A stretch of 64,000 nucleotides of DNA from Citrus sinensis (GCF_022201045.2 NC_068559.1:21273501-21337500), one strand, 5' to 3'; positions 1 through 11,011 are shown, numbered from the stretch's first letter. The notes: generated by a model from the sequence alone, not told the origin. Made by a program: numbers and translations.

Positions 1-1468
1 CAACTTCATCTCCATCAACAGCCTTCCACTCGTAGGACCAAATCAAATTTGCAACAAAATATTCCGAATGAAGCATGGCCAAGCCAAGGCCAGGGCAAAT
101 CCTTCTTCCAACCCCAAATGGCATCATCTTAATTTCTCTGCTTCCTGTTAAATCAAACACTTCTCTGTTTTCTTCACCATTTAGAAACCTTTCAGGCTTA
201 AACGACATCGGATCATCCCATACCTTTGAGTCCCACCCCATTTCAGCCACCATGAAATTTATGGAAGCATTTTGCGGAAACAAAAAACCATCAAACACCA
301 TGTCTTGTTTCACAGCATGTGGCGCAACAAAATGTGCAGGTGGATGCCGCCTTAGACTTTCCAAAATCACTGCTTTCAAATATGGCAACTTCTGCAAATC
401 ATCTTCTGTCACCTCTCTGATCTCTTCATCTCCAACAACTTCTTTAATCTCTTTGAATACTTTATCTTGAATGTCGGGATACTTCACCAAATTTGCAATC
501 ACCCATTGCAGTACTGTTGATGTTGTATCAGTGCCAGCAGAAAGAAACTCAGAGCACAAACTCATAATTTCATTTTCCTGAAGCTTCCTCTTCTCCTCCG
601 GGAGTTGAAGATCAAACAAAGTGTCAACATATGCTAATACATATTCTTCATCTTCTTTTGCTTTGCTTAATCTCTCTTCTTTCATCTTCCTTCGGTCCCT
701 AATCAATGGCAACAGCACACCTTCCTGCTTCTTCCGAATTTCAAAAAACTCAGCCCATAGTTTCCGGAACACAAATTTTGTAACACTTGGCCAGAAATTC
801 AAAACATCAAATCGCCTTATATTTAGCAGGAACATACGCTGAACATCCTCAACTTCTCTAATCTTCTTCTCATCAAGCTTGTCGCCAAAACACATGAGAA
901 CCAACAAGCAAAACATAGCGAACTGAAAATGGTCAATAACCTTATCCACAACGTAATTTTTAGGCTGAGAGTTGAGACCGTCAAAGAGAATTTGCAGCAC
1001 CCACTTTCGAGCATGTAAGTAAGATTTCACACGCAAAGGATGGAGGATTTCGGAAGTCAAATTACGACGCAGAAGCCGCCATGTAGGGCCATAAGAAGCA
1101 GAGTTGATGCTGTGTTGCTTGCTACTGGTCACTTTAGCAACTGCGCCAGCTGGAGGCCGGTCTGAAAAAACTGCTCCGTTTTGAATCAAGGCCTGGTGAG
1201 CCAGAGAACGATCGGAGATGAAGATGGCAGGCCTAGAGCCGATATGGAGGGTGATTATGGGGCCAAACTTGTCGTGAAGAGCACGGATCGTTGATTCAAG
1301 GTCGGCTGAAGATTTTCTAGTCAAAAGAAAGTTGGTGATGATGGGAAAATTTAAAGGGCCTGGAGGAAGCTTGTAGTTGAAATTTTTCGAAGGATAAAGA
1401 AGGTTGATGACAGCTTTGATGAGAGCAGAAATGCAAAGAGAGATCAGAATGATGAACCAAGTTTCCAT
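1..1468 (-). CDS. CYP89A-like cytochrome P450, gene 1 (C-terminus cut by window start)
   Basis: The minus frame starting at the ATG at 1466-1468 stays open for 489 codons to the window edge, so only about the last 25 residues are missing. The protein begins METWFIILIS, an N-terminal ER-anchor helix, followed by a proline hinge (LPPGP). Later come the C-helix WRLLRR, the I-helix SAGTDTTST with an intact acid-alcohol pair, the K-helix ExxR (ESLR), PERF, and the haem loop [10 protein letters not shown] with the Cys ligand at codon 458. No intron is visible, as is usual for CYP89A. Family knowledge: CYP89A enzymes are ER monooxygenases; Arabidopsis CYP89A9 acts on chlorophyll catabolites, and most others have no known substrate. 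It is the most divergent of the five copies here. Its upstream region carries two SINEs. Confidence 0.93.
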   Translation of the reverse strand, partial: METWFIILISLCISALIKAVINLLYPSKNFNYKLPPGPLNFPIITNFLLTRKSSADLESTIRALHDKFGPIITLHIGSRPAIFISDRSLAHQALIQNGAVFSDRPPAGAVAKVTSSKQHSINSASYGPTWRLLRRNLTSEILHPLRVKSYLHARKWVLQILFDGLNSQPKNYVVDKVIDHFQFAMFCLLVLMCFGDKLDEKKIREVEDVQRMFLLNIRRFDVLNFWPSVTKFVFRKLWAEFFEIRKKQEGVLLPLIRDRRKMKEERLSKAKEDEEYVLAYVDTLFDLQLPEEKRKLQENEIMSLCSEFLSAGTDTTSTVLQWVIANLVKYPDIQDKVFKEIKEVVGDEEIREVTEDDLQKLPYLKAVILESLRRHPPAHFVAPHAVKQDMVFDGFLFPQNASINFMVAEMGWDSKVWDDPMSFKPERFLNGEENREVFDLTGSREIKMMPFGVGRRICPGLGLAMLHSEYFVANLIWSYEWKAVDGDEV

Positions 1469-1550
1469 TTTTGCTTATTAAATTTCTGATATAATTATTA
1501 AGCGATGAAAGAGTTGCTGGTGAGGACTGATCAGATGTGAATTGTGATGG

Positions 1551-1558
1551 CTTAAATA
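1551..1558 (-). promoter_or_regulatory. Probable TATA box of CYP89A gene 1
   Basis: The minus strand reads TATTTAAG about 83 bases upstream of the ATG, a plausible TATA-to-ATG distance. The same context is kept in the gene-less duplicate block near 9466. Confidence 0.45.
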
Positions 1559-1599
1559 CCAAAGGATACATGTAAGAGGACAAAGAAGAAAAAAATAGT

Positions 1600-1789
1600 T
1601 TTTTTTTTTTTTTTTGTAAACCATCCGGCTTGCCGCGACTGCATTGGGCCTCGATTAATCCGGATTCGGAGTGTAGTCACAGTTAAAGCTCTTTACCCCT
1701 CCCAAATAGTGTGTTTAGTGAGGATCGAACCCGAGAGCTCTTCCCACAAACTCAGCATGCATTGCCAACTGAGCCACAAACATTTGGTT
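1600..1789 (-). mobile_element. tRNA-derived SINE, minus orientation
   Basis: On the minus strand the head contains a good pol III A box (TGGCTCAGTTGG) and a perfect B box (GGTTCGATCC). The body ends in an oligo-A tail, seen here as the T run at 1599-1615. Flanking AAAAATAGT repeats (1591-1599 and about 1797-1805) look like TSDs. The paralogous block near 9500-9515 reads straight through with one copy of that site and no insert, which confirms an insertion. It lies about 130 bp upstream of the gene 1 ATG. The family name is not known to me. Confidence 0.82.
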
Positions 1790-1858
1790 AAAAAAAAAAA
1801 ATAGTGTTTTTGGGTTTGATTGTGATGGTATATGTTTAATTATTACCGTCTTTTATTA

Positions 1859-2251
1859 ACTAAAGTTGGTTGGTGTGAGTGGTTCGACACTCTCACTCCT
1901 TAAGAGAAGTCAGGGATTCAAGTCCTGCTCTCGTATAAAGTCACCACTTTGGCTAGCACTTTACCCTTTACAGGTCGACCCGGTGCGAGCGGGGATTAGT
2001 CTGGGTTGTGATGCAGGCTTAAAGGTGCCTCCTACAGTTGGGGCTCACTCAGGACCACCTCGTGGTTCAGATAAAAAGGGCCCACTCAGGACCACCTCGT
2101 GGTTCAGACAAAAAAAACTTTGGCCAACACTTTATCTTTTACGGGCCGACCCGGTGCGAGCGAGAATTAATCTGGATTGTGATACAGGCTTAAAAGTGCC
2201 TCCCACAATTGAGATCCACTCAAGACCACCTCGTGGTTCGGACAAAAAAAA
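1859..2251 (+). mobile_element. tRNA-derived SINE with internally duplicated body
   Basis: The element is flanked by a perfect 17-bp TSD, ATTACCGTCTTTTATTA, at 1842-1858 and 2252-2268. The head has an A box (TGGTGTGAGTGG) and a B box-like GGATTCAAGTCC. The 3' end is an A-rich tail. The body is duplicated: a unit of about 135 bp, with the core GACCCGGTGCGAGCG and CCACCTCGTGGTTC, occurs at about 1950-2090 and 2110-2245. The paralogous block has the empty site at 9547-9563. A 144-codon open frame (1866-2300) runs through it by chance. Confidence 0.88.
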
Positions 2252-3301
2252 ATTACCGTCTTTTATTAGGAAGACTGTGAATTCAAGATTTAGACAATAA
2301 ATAAATGAGTGTTAACTTACGTTGCCTAGCGAAAATTTTTAACATTGTATTATAAAAATGTTGTGTTGTCAAAGAATGTTATATTCAAGAAATCATAATA
2401 TGCGCAGTTAAAATGACCTGTCACCAATTCTTTTCAACTACGGTATTCATATCCATTCATGCGTTATTACATTCACTGATCGTTGAATTTGCAAACAGAG
2501 AAGGAATTGTGTGGGGGCAGACGCACCACTAAAGTATGCTGAGATGATACATCAAACGAATAAGAACTTGGTATTTGACAGGTCTAAAATGTTCAGCAGC
2601 ACCCCTCCTACACAATAATTTCTCTATGTTTAAAAAGTGATAATTTATCTAAATATCCCATTATAGTATAATGCCCACATTTACGTCACTTCAGCGGCTG
2701 GGTTATTTACCGGAGTGAGAAGAAGATTTGGTGTTTTAATCTTGCTTCTTCTTCTTCTATTTTTTTTTATAAATAATATTACTTTGCGTGGTATAGTACA
2801 AATTGGCTAATAAATACACTTGTATTCGAAGGATTTAACAATATCTGACTTATTAGTGAAAAAATAAGTCTTTGACTTATGTTAATTAGTCTTCCGACTT
2901 GTTTGTAAATGCTGTGATTAAGGATCAAATTTTGGAAACATATTAGCTAAGAGATAAGGTGTTGGTAACGCTGATATTAATCTCGCTTTAACTTGGCACA
3001 TCATCTCACCTTCACAGCTACAGTTAACTTAATCATTTAATTTTGTGGTAGATCAAAACACACGGTATCTCAATATTATTGAGTGAAAAAAAAAATTTTA
3101 TACACGGATGAAAGGAAAGCGATATATACAGAAGGGGTCAAAAATTTATTCACGTATGAAGGGGTAATTCACGTCTAAAAAAATTTATTCACGTGTCATC
3201 CTTATCCACGGATGAAAGGAAAGCAATATATACAGAAGGGGTCAAAAATTTACATGGTGATCATTCAATCAATACATGCCAAGTGTTTTGACTTTCCTTT
3301 C

Positions 3302-3339
<38 letters not shown>

Positions 3340-4240
3340 TATCATCAAATTCAGAATAATTATGCGTGTGTCCAAAAGAAGAACATTAATCATTTTACTA
3401 TTTTTTTTTTCTTTTTTGGTTCTAATACATGCATCATGCATGTTAAAAAAAAAAAAAAACAATGATGTCTGCTGCCTACTGGTAGAAACTTGTGTAATTC
3501 ACACGTTAAAAAAGAAAAAAAAATTATCTATAGATCGTATTCGTGACACCTCGAGTTCTTGTATTTTATGAACACCAAAATTAGTGGTTAGTTGCGTTTT
3601 ATCAGCAAATCCAAACTACAACTATATATATGTGTGTACATATATATATATACAAGTCATCTATTTTGATGCTTTCTTGTTCTTTGTTGTTTGTCGATTG
3701 TCTCCTCCATTCTATAACGTCACCACTTAGGTAATAATATGAAGTGATAACTAGTGGAAATGACGAATAGCCCCTGAACAAATGTTTAGTAATTTTTTTT
3801 TTTTGGGATATTATCATTTTACACGTGGCCTAATATTTTCTGACATATCATTTTATTACCAACATTTTCTAACAATTAATTTTTCACACTTAATGTTTCA
3901 ATTTTTATCAATTTATCACCAAAACATTAACTCCATTAACAAAATGCTGATGTCACAGCAGTATTTTAAGAATTTCAATATAGTCAGTATTTTAAGAATT
4001 ATAATATCTACAATTTTATCAATTAATTATTTGAGATATATAAAATAATCAATTGATAAAAGTATTGTTTAGATGGTTAAATTATACTCCAGTTTAGGAA
4101 TAAACTAGACTTGTACTATAATTTTTATTAAAAATTCTATTAACTTTAACGGTTTGATGGTAAAATGATAAAAACTAAAATATTAAATGAAGAAAGGTAA
4201 TTGTTAGAAAATTTTGGTGGTAAAGTGATATATATATATA

Positions 4241-5044
4241 TACACTCATGCAACTTCCAGCTGCCCTGTAAAATTTCATTAGCCCCCCTACACTCTACAT
4301 TATTTACAATTTATTTATAAGTATTATAAAATGTTTTGGATTGTAAAATTTGCTTTTAGCCCCTTGCACTCTATTTTATTTCATTGAAACTCCTAGAGTA
4401 CCAATTCGCCCCCTATAATTTTAAATTCCCAAAACAACCTCCATTTAATTAAAAAATATAATAATTATTAAATGAATTATAATAATTATTTTATTATACT
4501 TATAATTATAATTTTTAAATAGATTATTATTATTATTATTATTATTATTAACAAGAATAAAAAGTATTATAATTAATTAATCTATTAACAATAATTAATA
4601 ATAATTTTTTTCATTAAATTGTTAATGATAATAATTATGATAATTATTATTAATAATTAATTTTTGAATAATAATAACAATAACAATAATTAAAATATAA
4701 AATAATAACTATGATGAAAATTAATTAAGGATTTTATAGTAATTTTTTAACAATTTAACTCATTCTGATTTTTATTCTAAGAGAAAGTAAACACATAAAT
4801 GATAATACAACTCATTCTAATTACGATTCCTGTAGTTCAAGTAAATAAGTTATTATGATTCCAATTCCTCATTTCAATTCTATTTATTCCGATTCTAACT
4901 CATTATATTTCTAGCTAATTTTGATTCATGTTTAGTGAATGTACTATTAAATTGTAAACCGCTCTATATTTAAATAGACCAATCTATATTATTTATAATT
5001 TATTCATAAGTATTATGAATTTTATGGTTAATAGTGAACGCACT
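4241..5044. other. AT-rich intergenic DNA
   Basis: Very AT-rich, with an ATT trinucleotide run near 4526-4551 and many TAAT-type low-complexity stretches. It ends where homology to the 3' flank of gene 3 begins (about 5045, matching about 15975). No gene is seen. Confidence 0.6.
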
Positions 5045-5059
5045 ATTAAGTTATGTTCT

Positions 5060-6598
5060 TTATCTAATTCTAGGAGAAAGAAGAGCCAGCAATGGATTCT
5101 TCATCACAACGGTAAACTCTTGCTTCTCAGTCAAATCAACCTCATCCCCGTCCACAGTCTTCCACTCAAAATTCCGAACCAAATTAGCCACAAAATACTC
5201 CAAATGAAGCATAGCCAAACCAAAACCAGGACAGATTCTCCTGCCAGCTCCAAATGGCATCATCTTAATTTCCCTACTCCCCGTTATGTCAAAATCTTGA
5301 TCATGATCATTCAAAAACCTCTCGGGCTTAAACGCCATCGGATCCTCCCAAACTTTCGGATCCCAACCCATGTCGGCCACCATGAAATTCACACTCCCGT
5401 CCTTTGGTATCACGTACTTATCATCAAGCACGAAATCCTCTGTCACGGCATGTGGAAACAAGAAATGCCCAGGCGGGTGCCTCCTCAGTCCCTCTAAAAT
5501 CACTGCTTTCAGATACGGCATCTCCTGCAACTCCTCCTCTTTCACCTCTTCATTTTCACCAACAACTCCTCTGATTTCCGTATGAACCTTCTCTTGAACG
5601 TGCTGGTACTTCACCAGATTGGCCATGATCCACTGTAGCACCGTGGAGGTACTGCCAGTGCCCGCGCTGAGAAATTCTGAACACAAACTCACAATTTCCT
5701 CTTCGCTAAGCTTTCTTTTCTCTTCATGAAGCTGCAAATCTAACAGAGTATCCACATACGATAACACATACTCCTCCTTGTTGACACCGAGGCTCTCTTC
5801 TTCTTTCATCTTCTTTCTTGCTCTTATCAAAGGAACCAATACGTTTTCTTGATCTCTACACACCTGCAAGAACTGTATCCACTTCTTAAAAAAAACAATT
5901 TTTGTTAATCTTGGCCAGAAATTCAGTATATTGAACTTGCCAACAGCCAACAGCAGTCTGCGCTGAACGATCTCAATTTTTTTTATTTGGGATTCATCAA
6001 GCTTGTCTCCGAAACACATGAGCACCAACAAGCAAAACATGGCGTATTGAAAATGATCAAGAAGACGAACGGGGACAGGGCGGTCCCCATTTTTGGACTC
6101 TGACTTTAAACGATTCAAGAGAATTTCAAGAACCCATTTGCGGGCGTGCCTGTAGGATTTCACACGAGAGGGATGGAGGATCTCTGCGGAGAGATTACGG
6201 CGGAAGACTCGCCACGTTGTGCCGTAAGAAGCAGAGGTGATGTCATGCTGGTTGCTGCTGATGATTTTCCATGTGGGAAGAGGCGGGGGTCTGTCAGCAA
6301 AGATGGCACCGTTTTGGACCAAGGCCTTGTGGGCCAGGGAGCGATCGGCGATAAAGATAGCCGGGCGAGGGCCGACATAGAGCGTGAAGACGGGGCCAAG
6401 CTTGGAGTGAAGGTTTCTGAGGATTGGTTCGATTTCGGTGAAAGATTTGAGAAGCCACCGAAGGTTGCCGATGAGGGGGACATTGAAGGGGCCTGGAGGA
6501 AGATTGGTTTTGTATTTGGAGGAGATGATAACGCCGATGAAAGCTTTGAGAAGGGCAGCAACGGCGATTGAGATTAGGATGATGAACCCGAATTCCAT
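5060..6598 (-). CDS. CYP89A-like cytochrome P450, gene 2 (altered I-helix)
   Basis: The ATG at 6596-6598 gives a 512-residue protein beginning [10 protein letters not shown]. The upstream in-frame TTG start is ignored because gene 3 and the family start at MEF. It has the anchor helix, LPPGP (33-37), C-helix WRVFRR, ExxR (369-372), PERF (425-428) and [10 protein letters not shown] with Cys456. It is a close paralogue of gene 3. The odd point is the I-helix: residues 312-317 read AGTGST, where genes 1, 3, 4 and 5 have AGTDTT, so the conserved acid is Gly and the following Thr is Ser. Other conserved positions also differ (LQLHEEK for LQLPEEK, KYQHVQ for HPHVQ). The frame is intact, so the gene may still be expressed, but normal monooxygenase function is in doubt. 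The promoter holds a triplicated 81-bp unit. Confidence 0.93.
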   Translation of the reverse strand: MEFGFIILISIAVAALLKAFIGVIISSKYKTNLPPGPFNVPLIGNLRWLLKSFTEIEPILRNLHSKLGPVFTLYVGPRPAIFIADRSLAHKALVQNGAIFADRPPPLPTWKIISSNQHDITSASYGTTWRVFRRNLSAEILHPSRVKSYRHARKWVLEILLNRLKSESKNGDRPVPVRLLDHFQYAMFCLLVLMCFGDKLDESQIKKIEIVQRRLLLAVGKFNILNFWPRLTKIVFFKKWIQFLQVCRDQENVLVPLIRARKKMKEEESLGVNKEEYVLSYVDTLLDLQLHEEKRKLSEEEIVSLCSEFLSAGTGSTSTVLQWIMANLVKYQHVQEKVHTEIRGVVGENEEVKEEELQEMPYLKAVILEGLRRHPPGHFLFPHAVTEDFVLDDKYVIPKDGSVNFMVADMGWDPKVWEDPMAFKPERFLNDHDQDFDITGSREIKMMPFGAGRRICPGFGLAMLHLEYFVANLVRNFEWKTVDGDEVDLTEKQEFTVVMKNPLLALLSPRIR

Positions 6599-6673
6599 TT
6601 CTGCAAATTGATAAGTCAAAAAAGAGTAAACGGTGTGACGAATAATAATAATAATTAATATTCAGTTGGTTGT

Positions 6674-6916
6674 AAGCAACTGGCGGTGTGTAGTTTTCGA
6701 AAGCGTTCGTGTTTATATAAGCCAATCTTGAATTATTTTGAATGTGATTGTCCCAAGCAACTGGCGGTGTGTAGTTTTCCAAAGCGTTGGTGTTTATACA
6801 AGTCAATCTTGAATTATTTTGAATGTGATTGTCCCAAGCAACTGGCGGTGTGTAGTTTTCCAAAGCGTTGGTGTTTATACAAGTCAATCTTGAATTATTT
6901 TGACTGTGATTATCCC
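6674..6916. repeat. Three 81-bp tandem promoter repeats of CYP89A gene 2
   Basis: Units at 6674-6754, 6755-6835 and 6836-6916 each start AAGCAACTGGCGGTGTGTAG and end GTGATTGTCCC or a variant. Gene 3 has one unit at the same place (about 17600-17680). Only the gene-proximal unit keeps the TATA sequence; the other two read TTTATACAA instead of TTTATATAA. Because 81 is divisible by three, this creates a spurious repetitive open frame. A second, partial duplication follows (6917-6991 and 6992-7041). Confidence 0.9.
6712..6719 (-). promoter_or_regulatory. TATA box of CYP89A gene 2
   Basis: The minus strand reads TATATAAA about 114 bases upstream of the ATG. It is conserved in the gene 3 promoter. 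Confidence 0.6.
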
Positions 6917-7369
6917 AATATATTTTTGGTCATGTCTCTGGTCTACCAATTGCTACATATCTCAATGAATTATTTTGAATGTGATTGTCCCAAGATATTT
7001 TTGGTCATGTCTCTGGTCTGCCAATTGCTACATATCTCAAAATTTTAACTCAAAAAAATTATCTAATTAATTAACTTATAATTGATGAAAAACAGAAACT
7101 ACTTAATAAATAAAATATTAAATGCCATATAGTTTGAGATATCTATTATTACCTTTTTACTATATATATATATCCACAACTTTTCCTTCCATATGATTAT
7201 CTATATCAATAATTGTTTAAAATGTGTAAACATATGCATATAGTAAAAATACTTATATTTAATGACAGAATATGGAAATAATTCTGTAATAACTAGAATG
7301 ATAACACTAAATCATTTAGCACTGATATGTTTTTCAAGGAATCAAGGATTAATTAATTAGGATTTCCAA

Positions 7370-9420
7370 GTCGACAGGAGTTAGTTTTAGGTGGGTGCCA
7401 TACTGCCAATCTGCCATTAATATACTGAGTGCACCAATTCGAGACTCTATACTGGTTTTTACAATTTTTTTTTTTGTTTTATGTATTTCTTTTTAAATAT
7501 GATTAGTAGAACTAGAAGTACATTTTCCAATTCTACTTATATATTTAAACTATATTATAATAAGTTTAGAATCTCGTAAACCTTATAATATATTTGTAGA
7601 TTCTAACTACTTAATTGGTATTTGGTTTATTAAATTAATTACTGACAGTCAATAACGGTTTGGAAATATCATAAATATCAATTTAAAATTAGTTTATTTA
7701 ATTAAAGGATAAGACTATTTGAACCCACTAATTTATTTTCTACATCATCTTTTTAATTAAGAGTTTTATTATATAAATAATTTTCTTAAAAATTACTTAA
7801 TTAACGTTTCTTCTTTTTCTCTTCTCAATTTCATAAATTCTCATCAATTTAGTTCTAAAAGTTAATGAATATAAAAATTAATTTTTATCAGACACAAAAG
7901 CAAATGAAAATCAATAATAAAATTCTTATATACAAAAAGCATGAAATAAAGATTATGATATAATTAGAAATACCAAAAAATGAATTCAAAAAATAAAATA
8001 AAATTGAGTTTCTAATTTACAAAATATGAGAGTAGAAAGAGAATACACAATTATAAGATAGAGAGAGAAAGAGATTAGTGAAGGTAACTTTAAAATTTTT
8101 AATAAAATGGGTGTAGAGAGGAATTTGGTGGGTTAGCCCCACCCTTTATCAAATAGCAAAGAAAATCTTGTATGTTATGCTTTTTGGATTGGTGTATGTT
8201 TGTCACTCAGCCTTTGGCCGAGTGGTTGAGTTGCTGCCCTCACAAGCCCCCACAAAAGTATTGTGGGGGCTATAATATTTGTAAGTCATTCTCCCTTGTG
8301 AAATGCGAGTGGAGTAGTGACATCCCTCGTCTGTGAGGGTTATTTGTCTGGATATGTATTTCATAAAATTTAATCTAATAATGTAAGTCTCGGTTATGTA
8401 TATCTTACTATAAATATCAGTATAATGTCTGCTATAATAGCATTTGTAAATATCTGCTATAATATGTAATCAGTATTAAAAAAAAAAATTAGTGTATGTT
8501 TTTATTTTCGTTAAATTCTAGAAATATTTTTCAAATAATGAATAAATACAAAAAATAGCAAAATAAATGTCCACCTCATCATCTCTAATTTTCAATTGCT
8601 GAAAATTATTTTGATTTTACACTACCAGAAGGTAATAAAACTGTTTATTAGATTTGTACAGTGCTGACACATGTTCATTAGCTCATCCTTTGATGAGCTA
8701 AGTTGCCAAATAAATTTTAGTCAAAACAAGGTGTTTGTCATAAATAACAAACTGTTCGACGAAATGCCAGAGTGAAGAGCCAGTTAGCGGGAAGTCATAA
8801 TTTGAAATCTAGAGCACATGTAGAACCACCAAAGGATAAGAATGAAAGCCCTTAAAGAATCTAGAAGCAGGTTTTGACAATCCAAGGCCAGACATCAAAT
8901 GAAATAATGGAGGATTGGACTGCGCAGTGAATAGATATTAGTTTGCTTTGATAATCTTTTAATAAAGGCCATAGGTGAAGAAATGTTACAGCATGTAATC
9001 ATAGCACAGGTATATAAATAAGGGTGTGTATTCATTAATAAAAGTAAGCCGGTTTCATCAAAATCGTAGTTCATGGTTTTAATTAATGTTCTCTGCATAG
9101 CAACGTAACCTTAGGATTTCGGTGTTTTATATTAACAACTATTATTTATGAACAAATTTACACGTATGGCTTTGATAACATCAATTGTGAAACTCGAATG
9201 ATGCAAAAGTTGGATGTGCATAGGTATGTGTACAGCGAATACACAACACACATATATTCAGAAAATATGACCAATATTTGATAACTTCATAAAATTATGG
9301 AAAGCTTGGAAAGTAATTGATAGTCAGATGAGTAAAGAGACTTTATATTGTAGCTTTAACAGCCATAATAAAATTATTAACATGCCTTCTCTTATCCCTT
9401 GCTCTAAAATACTAGGTAAA
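7370..9420. repeat. Duplicated upstream block, copy behind gene 2 (matches 20620-22640)
   Basis: From TTAGTTTTAGGTGGGTGCCA onward this DNA follows the region upstream of gene 4 (from about 20629). DNA to its left (6600-7370) follows the gene 3 upstream region instead (17528-18215). The join near 7365-7380 is therefore a recombination junction. Apart from a SINE at 8202-8487 I see no gene here. Confidence 0.85.
8202..8487 (+). mobile_element. tRNA-derived SINE
   Basis: It begins with a tRNA-Leu/Ser-like head (TTGGCCGAGTGG, an A box) and ends in an A run (8478-8487). A 14-bp TSD, ATTRGTGTATGTTT, flanks it (8188-8201 and 8488-8501, one mismatch). The paralogous block near 21690-21710 lacks it. 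The B box is degraded, so it is not a functional tRNA gene. A truncated relative lies at 9817-10539. Confidence 0.75.
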
Positions 9421-9816
9421 ACTCGTTTAGTTCCTATATTTTAGCTTACGTTGAATTGTGATGGTTTAAATAGTAGAAGATATATGTAAGAGGACAAAGA
9501 AGAAAAAATAGTGTTTAGGTTTGATTGTGATGGTATATGTTTAATTATTACTGTCTTTTATTAGGAAGGCTGTGAATTCAAGATTTAGACAATAAATGAA
9601 TGAGTGTTAACTTACGTTGCCTAGCGAAAATTTTCAATATTGTATTATAAAAATGTTGTCTTCCCAAAGAATGTTATATTCAAGAAATCATAATATAGGC
9701 AATTAAAATCATAATGTTGTCTTCGCTCAAATTGAGGAAGAAAATTAAACCCCCACAAAATAGCAGACGCATCACTAAAATAACTTGATATTTGAAAGGT
9801 TTAAAATCTTCATTAA

Positions 9817-10539
9817 TTGTGGGGGTTTAATTTACTTTCTCAGTGTAACACCCTAAGCAAATCCCACATTGGCAAAGCACGGGAGAGATGATAAGGTTAT
9901 AAGAGATGATTCATACATTAATTGGCAAGAAGCGTTTTAGGGTGTATAGGCGTCCCGGGAACAAAACCGTGCAGGTCTTGTTAAGACTCAAAACGGACAA
10001 TATCTTGCTAAGTCTAGGTTGGGTCATGACATTATGGTATTAGAGCGGCTCCGCGTGTTCTCTTGAGCGATGGTGGGACAAATCTCAGCGAGGATGCTGA
10101 GTTCCTAAGTAGGGTGTATGTAACACCCTAGGCATATCCCACATCGGCAGAGATTCTGGATTTATAAGGGGTGATCTATACCTTAATTGACAAGACGCAT
10201 TTTGGGGTGTATGGCTACCCTAGGAACAAAACAGTGCGGGCCTTGTTAAGGCTCAAAGCGGACAATATCTTGCCAGGTCTAGGTTGGGTCATGACACTGT
10301 CTTTAAGTAAAGACCGTCTTCTTCTTTTTCGAAATGTGAGTGGAGCAGACGTCCCTCGAATATTAGAGAGGGTAAAAAATCTAAGCGGCGCTTCATAAAA
10401 ATTAATGTAAACTAGTCCCAGTAATAGTAAATTGATGTAAACTAATTTCAGTAATAGTCTGATTTATAAATATCAATTGTAATCTCATATAATATGAGTT
10501 GTACTCTTGAGTAATAATCTCATGTATTAAAAAAAAAAA
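9817..10539 (+). mobile_element. 5'-truncated SINE interrupted by a TRIM
   Basis: The parts at 9817-9843 and 10297-10539 resemble consecutive parts of the SINE at 8202-8487 (ATTGTGGGGG, then GAAATGNGAGTGGAG and CCCTCG), ending in an A run. TTCATTAA occurs at both outer edges (9809-9816 and 10540-10547) as a likely TSD. The tRNA-like head is missing. Copy A near 2590 lacks the insert. Confidence 0.65.
9844..10296 (+). mobile_element. TRIM retrotransposon (terminal-repeat retrotransposon in miniature)
   Basis: Two direct repeats, 9844-10031 and 10119-10296, each start TGTAACACCCTA and end GGGTTGGGTCATGACA, with TG...CA ends. Just inside the left repeat is TGGTATTAGAGC (10035-10046), one mismatch from the usual initiator tRNA-Met primer-binding site. 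The internal region is under 90 bp, so it codes for nothing and depends on other elements. I see no clear TSD. It is nested in a SINE. An open frame at 10171-10398 lies in its right repeat and is not a gene. Confidence 0.85.
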
Positions 10540-11011
10540 TTCATTAAAGCACCCATCCTGCACAAGTATTTCACTATGTTTAGAAAGTGATAATTTATCT
10601 TAATATCCCATTATAGTATGAGGCCTACATTTATGTCACTTCAGCAGCTGGGGTAATTTACCGGAGTAGTGATAATAAATTTTGGTGTTTTAATCTTGCT
10701 TCTTCCTCTTCTTCTATCTTTTTTTTTTCTTTTAATAATATTACTTTGCATGGTATAGTATACATTGACTAATAAATACACTTCTATTCGAAGTATTTAA
10801 CAATATTTGACTTATCAGTGAAAAAAAAAATATGTGACTTATATTAATTAGTCTTCCAACTTGTTTGAAAATGTTAGCTATCAATAAGGTCGTTGTAACA
10901 CTGATATTAATATCGCTTTGACTTGGCACATCATCCCACCTTCACAGCTACAACTAACTTAATCATTTAATTTTGCAGTAGATCAAAACACTCGGTATCC
11001 CAATATTATTG

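Larger units (their letters stand above)
1540..4240. repeat. Duplicated upstream block, copy A (with gene 1)
   Basis: This stretch, minus its two SINEs, is collinear with 9453-12280. Both contain the same TC/TA microsatellite and the same runs of unique DNA. By eye the part at 3082-4240 is very close to 11204-12280. Copy A has an extra local duplication at about 3105-3245 (GGATGAAAGGAAAGC twice). Beyond the gene 1 promoter I see no gene in 2270-4240. Confidence 0.88.

Noticed and set aside
1866-2300. 144-codon open frame
   Set aside because: Lies in a SINE and reflects its duplicated body.
3301-3345. TC/TA microsatellite as a regulatory element (also 11338-11370)
   Set aside because: Simple repeat carried along in the duplicated block; no evidence of function.
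6146-6571. Long open frames inside and opposite the CYP89A genes (also at 16311, 19838, 20065, 36368)
   Set aside because: They are shadows of the P450 coding frames; GC-rich codon use opens other frames.
6294-6887. 197-codon repetitive open frame (TCINTNALENYTPPVAWDNH type repeats)
   Set aside because: It is the 81-bp promoter repeat read in a frame that stays open because 81 is a multiple of three, running on into antisense-frame CYP sequence.
8205-8290. Possible tRNA-Leu or tRNA-Ser gene
   Set aside because: Good A box but no intact B box or acceptor stem, followed by an A tail and flanked by a TSD, so it is a SINE head.
10171-10398. 75-codon open frame
   Set aside because: Covers the right repeat of the TRIM and SINE tail.
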